64,000 nt of DNA from assembly GCA_963978545.1 (NCBI GenBank), contig OZ021728.1, positions 1,612,001 through 1,676,000 of the forward strand. Direction: 5' to 3'. Below the pieces are notes generated by a model. The model worked only from the letters and a program-made list of their open reading frames with translations, searched no databases and had not been told where the DNA came from. A program made the position numbers and the translations under genes. Positions 46,501 to 58,500 of this stretch are shown here, piece after piece (the first letter of the stretch is position 1; every line of letters starts with the position of its first letter). This stretch comes from Linyphia triangularis. Its lineage: Eukaryota; Arthropoda; Arachnida; Araneae; Linyphiidae.

Positions 46501-49500
46501 GCAGGCTTGAATAAATGTCAGAAGAGAAGCCTAGTTTCCGCATGGCAGAAAACCCGATTGTTCCAGTGTTTTTTTTCTCTAAATGACTTCGTTATCTCTA
46601 AGTTATAAGGAAAAATGAATGAAGATTATGTGAGCAAAGTTTTTCACCCACAAGGTTATTGCTATATAATTGTGTTTTACAAAAAGGGTCCATGAACGAA
46701 GAGATTTTCTGAAACAAATGAGGATGCTTTTCTCCTTTCACAAGATATTTTAAGGAATTTGCAGTCATACGCCTCTCAAGCATAAAATACAAATAGATTA
46801 AAAAATATTATTAATCTTAAAGACTATTTGGATGAGTTATAGAAGAGTTGATACGTTTTCAAACATATGAATTGTTTTGACAATAATTGACAAACACAAA
46901 TTTTATCCTTCATATTAAATGATTTTTTTATGATAATTTTGTGTTCCGATTCACCACAATGCATTATTATTTGTTTTTTTGTCACCCTGTAAACATTTAA
47001 ATAAGATCAGACATAAATGTAACGAGTGTTCCGATTCACCCCTTTCTGCGGGATGAATCGGAACACCATGAAAGAATTCAAAATAAATTAAAGTCCTACT
47101 TTTTTCAAAATTTTTTGGGTTGATCCTCAAAGAAGAAGGTAAGACCCAAGTTTCAATGTCAAAAATATGTTCCTTAACGATCTTATTACAACCGATTTTT
47201 ACTTTGAAAGTTGAAAAGTGTTCCGATTCACCCCATTTTACGGTACTATGTTAACCTTATACTTTAATATTATCTTTTAAGTTTTTTCTTTTTCAATCTC
47301 TTGTGGTAACACGTAAAGATTTTCAGTTTTTAGTTACGATTTAGAATTGAAAAGATTGCAACTGGAAAATAAAGCTGCTTTAGTTTAAATGATTAATTGA
47401 CACGCACATGGCGATTTAAATATTTATCGAAACTGCGTCCTACAATTACTCCAATTAATTTATACGAAATATAGGGTTGTGAAAATTTTGTATTTCTACT
47501 CGTTTTAAATCGTCCTTGGTCCAAAAAAGTGGTCTAGCAAAAATGTATTCGTGTCGTATCAAATATAAATCCGGAACGGATTATCTACAATGTTCAACTT
47601 TTGAACACAATACAAAACAACTTATTTTTTATACAAACAAATACAAACTTTTGTTAGTGATGGTTTTGCTAGTGTCAGTAGTGGCCGCTCATTAACTGCT
47701 GGTCTGACAGACCGAAAGTCGTTTTTTTTTGTGAAATGCTTCCACCCTCCTAAAATATCTCATCTTTTATATTAATTTTTCTGATACTACGTTTCTTAAA
47801 CTTTAAACTGATGTTCCCAAATTTGCTTGGCGCAGTATGGACCATGTATTACTCTTGTGCCAAAAACCACCTAACCATAGCAGTTAAAGGTTTTCATCAA
47901 AATAGCGCATAAGATACCATAAAATGGGGTGAATCGGAACACTTTTCAACTTTCAAAGTAAAAATCGGGTGTAATAAGATCGTTAACGAACATATTTTTG
48001 ACATTGAAACTTGGGTCTTACCTTCTTTGAGGATCAACCCGAAAAATATTGAAAAAATTAGGACTTTAATTAACACTCGTGACAATTTATGTCTAAACGT
48101 TTACAAGATGACAAAAAACAAGTAATAAGGCATTGTGGTAAATAGGAACAACAAATTATCATAAAATATCATTTAATATGACAGATAAAATTTGTTTTTG
48201 TCAATTATTGTCAAAACAAATATGTTTGAAAGTATATCAACTCTTCTCCTAACTTATCCAAATAGTCTTTAAAACTATAATATTTTTTAATCTACTCAAT
48301 GTTTGCGTGGACTGCAAATTCCTTAAAATATCTTGAGAAAGGAGAAAAGCATCCTCAGTTAGTTTCGGAAAATCTCTCCATGGGCGCTTTTTGTAAAACA
48401 CACTGATATAGAAATAATCTTGTGGGTGTAAAACTTTGCTCACATAGTCTTCATACATATGGATTGCTTTTTCCTTTGTAACTTTAAGATAACGAAGTCA
48501 TTTAGAGAAAAGAAAACCTCTGGAGCAATTGGGTTTTCTCCCATGAGGAAACTAGGCTTATTTTTGACATTTATTCAAGCCTGCAATCTTGATTACTGTC
48601 TTGAAGGGAGTAATTAGACTCTTCTTCAGTCGTTGAATCTTGTGTGGAACATAATATTACCAGAAACAGTTTTTTAACCCTTTGCCTCTCAGGCGCCACA
48701 CGATTGGATGCCAAACCACGAGAGGACCATTAGGTGTGATGCGGAAATTCGATGCTAGGCCAATGACTGTGTTTAGTTTTTATGAAGCAAATCCATAAAC
48801 ACCAGCCGAACTTAAAATGTCTCGAGTTGCTGATTCCTCCTCGCGAAAAAGGCCTGGAGTGCAAAGGGTTAATATCACTTTTCAAGTGTTCCGATTCACC
48901 CCGCAAATCTCAAAATAGAGTCGAGGCAAAACATAAAAATTCGTAAAATAAAAAGTTTTTAAAACCAAGTTAAATTAAGTAAGACATGCTGTTGTGTATG
49001 TTTATACTTATCTAAAAATATATTAGTTAAGTCTATAATAGGTTTATGTTAGCAATTACGGGATAAGTTTTGGAGAGGTTAAAACTCATTGGATTGTATG
49101 CACGCTGTTTCAGAATTTAAAAAAAAAAAAAAAAAAGGATAATGTTGAAAACCCAACAAATCATATGTTCCAAGATTCCAAACATGTTAGCCGAATAAAA
49201 AAAAATTATAATTGATAAAACTGCTTTATTCGTGTAAAATAATAATTTCTTTGTAATTTCCTGAAGTTCCGTTCCGATTCACCCCATTTTACGGTAGTTG
49301 GTATTAAAACATTTATTTTTCTGGAATAACAAACAGCTCTAATGATTTTACTCAAAATCAGTGTGGTAATTCCTCTTAGGGTGTTTTACGCATCCCCACC
49401 CAAGAATATTGGGGATAAGGGATTATTTAAAGGGAATATTAACAACGGTTGGTAAGAAAACTGTATTTTAGTTTTTTTTCTTTGCTAATAAATTGCGATT

Positions 49501-52500
49501 GTGATTCCACTTAATATTTTTAAAAATCATAAAAATAATTTTCCAAAAAATATTAAAAAAAAAAATTAAAAATATACTTTAAATGATCTAAATAAATAAG
49601 ATAAAAGTTGAAAACAATGACTTTTTATCTATATCAAAGTCGTCTTTAATGGGTTTAAAAGTACACATTTTTATTACCGTGTTCATATTTAAAAATAATA
49701 ATTGTTTAAAAGTTTTAAAAAAGTTGTAAAAATTATAAATTTGGTTACTCAATCAGTTGACGCGGTGACACATGATTGCCACGGTTGGCCTGAACTTGAA
49801 GATTGTGACACAATCTGCCAAAGTCTTGAGGATTTAGGACACTCTTTCTAAAATACTTCTTTCAAAACCCATCTTGCATTATTTGCGAGAGATGGCACGT
49901 TGCTGCACCAGGGAATCAGTTATTGCGGGATTCATGCCCAGAACACACATTAATGAGTAGTGGATAAACGAGGGGCGTGGAGCATCGCCCAACTTTGAAT
50001 TGCACAATAATACAGGTGTGGATTGGTGTTATTTGCCGTTTTTATATTTTCATGCATTTAGATAAAAATGACCAGTTTGGCAATATTTTTGGCAATAGTT
50101 CTTATGTGGGCCTTTATGAAAAAAAAAAAATTAAATCTAGATAATACCAAGCTTATGTCGCCGACCAAACGGTATAGTGGTTAGCGTACTGGCTTCTAGA
50201 CTGTGAGGTTGCGAGTCCCGTGTTAGGCATGGGTGTTTGTAAATGTATGTTGGCTTGTCTAATGACGAAAGTTTCGGCGCATTATAGCCCTCGTCTTGCT
50301 GACGGCGCCAGATAATCTGAAAACAACCAACCAAGCTTATGTCATTGGTGATCACGAGTAAAACACAAGTAAGATAGTATATATAAAGATGTTAATGATA
50401 TAAATCGCATGCGACACTACTTAATGTTGGACAACGATTGATACGTATTCTAAAAGAGAGTTGTGAAGTCCTAATGATCCTACTAAAATAGTAATGACCA
50501 AACTTGAGATGTTGTCTGGATGATGCCAATCTTATGACATTAGTAATCATGAGTAAACTCGTTATACATATTGTTATTAATGGTTTGGTTTTTTTGATTT
50601 ACTGACGCAAGAGCAACATCCAGGCTATACTGCGCCGATATAATGTTATTAATGATATCAATAGCATGACCTTACTAATGTTGATTAGCGATAGATTTGG
50701 ATTCTAAAGGCAACTTATGAAATCCTAACCACTCTACTAAAATTGTAATGACCAAACTTGCGATGTCCTTTTGATGATACTGTGGCAGCAGGAAGAGTGT
50801 GACGTAAAAATCACGAACGCTAACTACTTCGCTCTTGGAACAACATAAAATCGTTATTGTTTTGGGCGGATTTAAAATTATCCCGCATGTTTGTTGTATT
50901 ATAACGAGTATATTCAAAAGTGAATAATAAAAAATAACTTGACAACTATCTTTTTTCCGATCCTTGAGAACTCTTGGCTGCTTACTCAGCGGTTAAGCAT
51001 TTCAGATAACTGGTGGAAAGAAAACATTTCACGATCTATACGGACCATCGTCCTCTGATATACGCTTTCCAGCAAAAAAATGAGAAGGCATTGCCTCGAC
51101 AAATGAGATACCTTGACTCCATCAGTCAATTTGCGATAGACCTTCGACACATTTCAGGATCCAAAAATGAGGTCGATGATGCATTATGAAGGATTGAGGA
51201 TATTACTATCCCAGAATCCATTAATTATGCTCTAATGGCCACCGAGCAAGAAAAGAATGAAGAGTTTAAATCTCTGCTGGAATCAAAGGCAAGTCTGAAA
51301 TCCAAGAAGTTTCCAATGTTTGGATCGGAAAGAGAACTAAGCTGTGACATTTCGACAGCAAATTCAAGACGGTACGTAGCCATCTCTCTTCGGAGGAAAA
51401 CGTGTCCGAAGCTATGCATTACCTAGCACACCCTGGTACAAATGCTACTGCAGAAAAGGTTTCAAGGAAATTTGTCCGTCCATTTCTACAACGAAGTGCA
51501 GAAATTGGGCTAGAAATTGTCTTCAGTGCCAAAGGTCTAAAGTCTCTAGACATACTCGTGCACCCTTGGGAAATTATCTTCCCGTCACCAAAAGGTTTGA
51601 TGAGATACATCTGGACATCGTCGGTCCCTAGCCTACATTTGAAGGTCAAAGGTATTGTGTGACAATGATAGACCGATTTACCAGATGGCCCGAGGCATTT
51701 CCCGTTCCGTGCTGACACCGTAGCAATATATCAAGGCTGGATCTCACGTTTTGGCGTTCCTAGTGTCATCATCACCTACTGAGGTTGGTTGTATTCAGAT
51801 TATCTGTCGCCGTCAGCAACACGAGGGCTATAATGCGCGGAAACATTCGTCATTAGACAAGCCAACATACATTTACAAACACCCATGCCTCACACGGGAC
51901 TCGCAACCTCGCGGTCTAGAAGCCAGCACGCTAACCACTATACCGTTTGGTCGGCCACCGAGACTGAGGAGCCCAATTCGAATCCGCGCTATTTGCAGAG
52001 GTGCTAGGGTTCAAACGAAAGCATACCACTGCATATAAGCCTAAGTATAACGGCTTTCTAGAAAGATAGCACCGTACCTGCTATCATTTGCCATGTAAAT
52101 CAGCAATTGACCCAGGTTTTGCCAACGGTTCTATAGCGAATGCCATCCATTTTTCGCAAAGAATTCAATGTTACGCCTGCTGGCACGAATATACGCTTGC
52201 CCAGTGACTTTCTTCTGTCTAATCCATGCAAGGCCTCAGATTTTGTGAAGTAATTGAGAATGCCATTTCGAAGATGTGAGACTGGCATCTAGATACTCTA
52301 CACCTTCAGTGCTCGTGCCCAAAGCCCTAACTACTTGCACACAGGTATTCGTACGTACAGTTACCCGTAAAAACCACCTTTCAACCTCCATACGAAGGTC
52401 TCTTTACTATGGTAGAAAGGGCTGACCGGTACTTCAAAACTGAACTTCAAGGGTGAAATGTGAACCGTTTGAAGCCTTGCTTTAATGACGATTCGGGCCC

Positions 52501-55500
52501 CTTTCCCGGGAAGCCTCCGGAATCGCTCTAGTTGGTTCCTCAGGACTCGCCCCTAAAAGGACTGCTAAAGTGAAGTTCAATTTAGAGGACACTGTCTCAC
52601 CGGACTTCGATTCCGCTACAACATCTCGCCCCAAGACAACCCGTTGCGATAGGTCGATCATTCGACCGTAATAGACCGAGAGGCGACTGCAATTTTTGGA
52701 CCTCATCGAACATCATTCTGAATTTTATTGTAGAAATTGGAGAAAAGTGAGTAGATTACGAATCCACTGGTCTGCCGTGGCAAAAATGGCCGAAACTGAT
52801 CAAAAATCGACTTGGAATGAGTTGAACTAAAATTCGATTGCCAAATATGTCATAACTTGCCAAAAACAGAGCAAACTTATTCGTCTGGCAACCCACTTCA
52901 TTTTGATTTTCAATGAGAAAAAGCGCAAACGATTTCTGATCTTTGGCTCGGAAAACTTATATCTTTTAAAAGTAAGCCCAATTGGCGACATCAGTTACGT
53001 CATCAGTGACGTAATATTTCGTGCCAACTTGGCTCCCTTTTAATAGATGCAAGTAGACCGTCGCCAGATATCTGAATCGTCTGCAACCTTCTTAATTGAA
53101 AATTAAAGAGTGAGGGTTACCAAATTTAAAAAAAAATGCTCATTATTGGGCAAGTTATGGCGCATTTGGCAATTGGATGTAGTTCAACTTATTAAAAGTC
53201 GATTTTTGATCAGTTTCGGCCATTTTTGCCAAGGCAGACCAGTAGATTTCTAATCTACTCACTTTTCTCTAATTTCTATAAAAAAAATTCAGAATGATGT
53301 TCGATGGGGTCCAAAAATTGCTGTTGCCTCTCAGTCTATAAAGATTCATGTCATGCGTTCGCTCCTCGCCTTCACTGGCGACTGGAAGAGAGTGACGTAA
53401 AAAGCACGAACACTAACTACTTTACCTTCTCTCTCTTGCTCTTGGAACAACAGAAAATCGTTAATGTTTTTGGGCGGATTTAAATTTCTCTAATTTCGCC
53501 ATGTTTGTTGTATTATAACGAGCATATTCAAAAATGAATAAAAAAAAAAATAACTTGACAACCATCTTAATTGCCCATCTTTGCCATAATACCAAGCACA
53601 CGCTTATGACATTAGTGATCAAGAATAATATTGGTTGGTTGTTTTCAGATTATCTGGCGCCGTCAGCAACACGAGGGATATAAAGCGCCGAAACATTCGT
53701 CATTAGACAAGCCAACATACATTTACAAACACCCATGCCTTACACGGGACTCGAACCCGCAACCTCGCGGTCTAGAAGCTAGCACGCTAACCACTATACC
53801 GTTTGGTCGGCTCAAGAATAAGACTTGTTATACATAAAGATATCTATAATAATAAAACAAGCTGTGTGTCTGTGGATCTATAGAAACCTACTTAAAATTA
53901 GAGTAGAGCTCTAAAATGTTCAGCATAAGTAGTTTTGGCCTTCTAATTGTATACATGTCACACAGAGTGTTAAAATTTTAATTAGTTCTTTTTTAATTAT
54001 TTTTTTTTTACAAAGTGACTTCAAACAGAGATATAGCTCTGAAATTTTCGACATAAGTAGTTTTAGCCTTCTAATTGGACTTTAGAAAAACAGAATGTTG
54101 AAATTTTAATTAATTTTTTTTAATTAATTAATATATCTTTTACAAAACTATTTCTAATAAGGCTTACAGCTCTCAATTTTTCAACATGAGTAATATTGGC
54201 CCACGAATTGGAATTTTGAAAAACAGAACTTTAATTTTTTTTTTTTTTTTTTTTTTAACTGTAACAAATATTTTACAAAACTATTTCTAATTGGGCTACC
54301 AGCTATGAAATTTTCAATACAAGTAGTTTTGGCCTTCTAATTGGACTTTTGACAAAAATAATGTTAAAATTTTTATTTCGTTCTTTTTTAATTAATTTTT
54401 TTATTGATTAATAAATATTTTACAAAACGATATCTAATACGGCTACAGTTCTGAAATTTTCAAAATAAGTAGTTTTGGTCTTCTAATGGGACATTTGAAA
54501 AATAGAATTTAAAATTTGTATTTCTTTTTTAGTTAATTTTTTGTAATTACTTAATACATATTTTACAAAACGATTGCTATAAAGGCTACAACTCTGAAAT
54601 TTTCAATAGAAGTAGTTTTGGCCTTCTAATTGGACTTTTGACAAAAATAATGTTAAAATTTTAGTTTGTTTTTTTAATTAATATTTTCACAAAAAGCGAC
54701 TTCTAATAGGCCTGCAAATCTGAAAGTTTCTAAATAAGTAGTTTTGGCCTTCCAATTTTGCTTTCCACAAACACGTGTTAAAATAATCTTAAAGGGGTGT
54801 TGTATTAAGGGGATATTAACGGGAATTTTTTGTTTCTCGATTAAGGCTTTACGTAGCAATTACAGTTTAGTGAGTGAAGCGAGCTTATGCTTACGCAGCA
54901 ATGAACCTTTCAGCGAGCCTATGTTTGCATAGTAATGAACCTTTCAACGAGTGAAGTAAGCCTATGCTTATGTGTCAGTGAACTTTTCAGCTAACGAAGC
55001 GAGCTCGATTTTACGTAGAGATGAACCTTCCTGCGAACGAAGCGCCAAAAACTGGGACCTATATCCCAATGACGGATTTCCGCATTGCAAGGCCTCACAT
55101 CTAGCTTAAATATTGCTATTATATTAAAATTTCTATTAATGATAAAAATAGCATGACCTTACTTGATACCGGCTAGCGATCGATTTGGATTCTGAAACCA
55201 AGTTCAAGTTGTTACTTGACTATCCTTTCCCGGATCTGAACTTGTTATACATTAAAATAGTAATGATATAAATGACATGACCCTATTTATCGTTGATTAG
55301 CTATGGATTTTGATTCTAAAGGCATCAACTACTGAAATTGTAACGACCAAACTTGAGATGTCCTCTTGATGATACCAAGTTTATGACATTAGTGATCATG
55401 AGTAAGACTCGTTATATACATAAATATATTAATGATATAACTGTCAGGACCCTACTTAAAGGCAATTGATTTGGATTCTGAAGCCAAGTTCAAGTTCCTT

Positions 55501-58500
55501 ACCCGGATTTGAACTTGAAATGACCGCTGTCCTCCAAGTCTCCGATGGTGTCGTAGGTTTCCACCGCCTTCCCCTTGTCCTTGCACGTCTTGCACTTGAG
55601 GATGGGCACGCACTTCTTCAAGTATGTCTCGCAAATGCGTGGCGTGAGCTTGCTCTCTTTGCACGAGACGACGTGTCGCATGCACTGGTCGTACGAGTTC
55701 TGCATGTACTTCTCACCGAGCCGAAACAGTTCGATTTGCCGCTTCCTGCGAGAGGGGGCTGATCGCTTGTGCAGCGTCAAGTGGAACTCATCCGTGGAGG
55801 GACGGTGGTAAGGGCCCACGCCGCGGCACCCTAAAAGAACGGCAATTCAAATCTCAGTGCGAAATCTATAGATTTTATATTATTGTAATATCTAGTTCTA
55901 AGGCATCAGCAGCCTGGTTGGTTGATTGTTTTTCAGATTATCTGGTGCCGTCAGCAACCATCGATATAAATAAACAACTGGATAGATTGCTTATCGCTGG
56001 GAAAATGAAGCCGTTGCCAGATGCCGTTGGCGGGATAAAAAATACGGATTGCCGAGGATTGAAAATAAAATTTTGAGTTTTACACAGCAGAAATGTCAAT
56101 AGTAGACCTTAATTAGTAATAATGTGCAAAAAAATATATACTCTAGCATTTTACGAGGTGTTTCGCTTTTCCATCCAACTATAAAAGTGAACTGTGATTG
56201 GTTAATCTTCCCACCAGCTTCGTAATCCCCGGCGCGTTTTTCTCTTTGCATTGACAATGGAGCAGTCTATCCAGTTTATCAATGTCAGCAACACGAGGGC
56301 TATAATGCGCCGAAACATTCGTCATTAGACAAGCCAACCTACATTTACAAACACCCATGCCTAACACGGAACTCGCAACCTCGCGATCAAGAAGATAAGC
56401 ACGCTAACCACTATACCGTTTGGTCGGCCTAACCTTATGGAGGAAGACAATATGTATATATCACATGACAAATATTATTTTGTTACTTCAGATAATTCCA
56501 ACTGAAACTGCGATCGGTTATACAGTCTGATCAGGACGCTACTGGGGAACAACCAGACATTCCGCGATAGTGATTGATCGGCAACGAACGTATTAACTCT
56601 TTAGTCCCCGTTCCGGCCCCGGGTGGGAACCCTAAAGGATATTCCAAAAAATTGCAATGGGAACTAAAGAGTTAAGTTACATTTCAACGCTATTTCCACA
56701 CATTTCTGGAATCTTTTAGGAACACAGCTCTTTTTAGCATCTCAACTGGATACACGGATACTTTATTCAAGGCTGTTAATATCCCTTGGTTTGAACTTGA
56801 ACACTTATTTCTTAACCTAAAGTGTGCAAAACCATTAACAGCCTGGAATAAAGTATCCGTGTATCCAGTTGAGATGCTAAAAAGAACTGCGGATCTGTTC
56901 CTAAAAAAATTCCAGATATGTGTGGAAAATGCGGGTGCATACGTTGAAATGTGACTTTTAATAAAAGATATTAATTTTAATAAATTTTTATTAAACTAAC
57001 ACAATGGTACGCAATGGTATTCAATCGAAACAAAACTGTAATAGGTTATTTACTCTTTCAAATATTCATTGTTGCAAATAGGTACTGACTTTATAACCAC
57101 CTGAGTGTTAAATCAATGTATTTTTATATTATATAATTGCAAAATCTAGGTAGCCTGGAAGATCAATTCAGGGTAAAATCTAGATGGTTGAGTGTTAAAT
57201 CATCGAGCCGGCAGCCGGGAAGATCAAATGCTTGAAAAATCGAGGCGGTTGCGTGTTAAATCCAGTTCGTTGTTATAATTGAGTGTAAAATGTTGTTCAC
57301 TGAATAAATTAGTGTAAAATATGATCCTTTAAAACGCCGATGCAAAAACGACAATTTCGATAGTCGTTGTGGCGACCTCACATATTAGATAATGCTTCTG
57401 TGCACTGGAGTACTCTTTTGCACAGAGGTAACGCATCTGTCTCGAGATACCATGGTCCTCGGATCGAAACACCGTCGCCCTCAGCGAAAGCTTACTTACG
57501 CTTTATCATCATATCTGCTATTTTAAGACGGATTGCCAAATATGTCATAACTTTCCTAATAATAAGCATTCTTCTTTATTTAGTAACTTTAATTTTTAAT
57601 GAGAGATAGTGGAGACGATAACCATTCTGTGGCGAAAAATAATTCCAGCTCTTGCCAAGTGAGCCAAGTTGACAATAAATATTACGTCACTGAGTGTGTA
57701 ATATTTATTGCCAACTTGGCTGACTGTTGAAAGATCTTGGCGCCAGGAAAACTAAATCGCCTGCAACCTTCTTAAAATGAAAGAATGGTGGGGGAAAAAA
57801 AAGGATGTTTATATTTTGGAAAATAATGACCATATTTGGCAATCGGATTTAGTTCAACACATTTAAAGTCGAGTTTTGAAAAGTTTCGGTCATTTCTTTC
57901 CCGGCAGACTTGTGGATTCATAATCCAGTAACTTTTCTTTACATATTATAAAAAGGTTCAGAATGATGTTCGAAGAGGAGCCTAAACTAGAAGTGGCCTC
58001 TCGGACTAAAGACATTTTGGTTGGTTGTTTTCAGATTATCTGGCGCCGTCAGCAACACGAGGGCTATAATGCGCCGAAACATTCGTCATTAGACAAGCCA
58101 ACATACATTTACAAACACCCATGCCTCACACGGGACTCGGAACCCGCAACATCGTGGTCTAGAAGCTAGCACGCTAACCACTATACCGCCGACCAAATGG
58201 TATAGTGGTTAGCGTGCTAGCTTCTAGACCGCGAGGTTGCGAGTCCCGTGTTAGGCATGGGTGTTTGTAAATGTATGTTGGCTTGTCTAATGACGAAAGT
58301 TTCGGCGCATTATAGCCCTCGTGTTTGCTGACTGCGCCAGATAATCTGAATACAACCAACCAACCAACTAACCCCTATACCGTTTGGTCGGCCTAAAGAC
58401 ATTTTGAAACGTACTTTATTGCACATTTTGCTATCACGGGAGGGGGGGGGGGAATTATTTAATATAAAATGGAAACAACAAAAACAGAAATTATTTTCAT

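Larger units (their letters stand above)
45953..55502 (-). other. intron 3 of the SOD-like gene
   Basis: About 9.55 kb, donor CCGG|GTAAGG, acceptor TCTCAG. Holds elements T1A and T1B, a piggyBac MITE, a decayed Gypsy pol, MITE M1, a Helitron and three S1 SINEs. No other exon needed: the frame joins directly. Confidence 0.7.

Noticed and set aside
55466..55811. Plus-strand frames over exon 3
   Set aside because: Opposite-strand shadows of a GC-rich exon; the minus strand has splice sites and SOD motifs.
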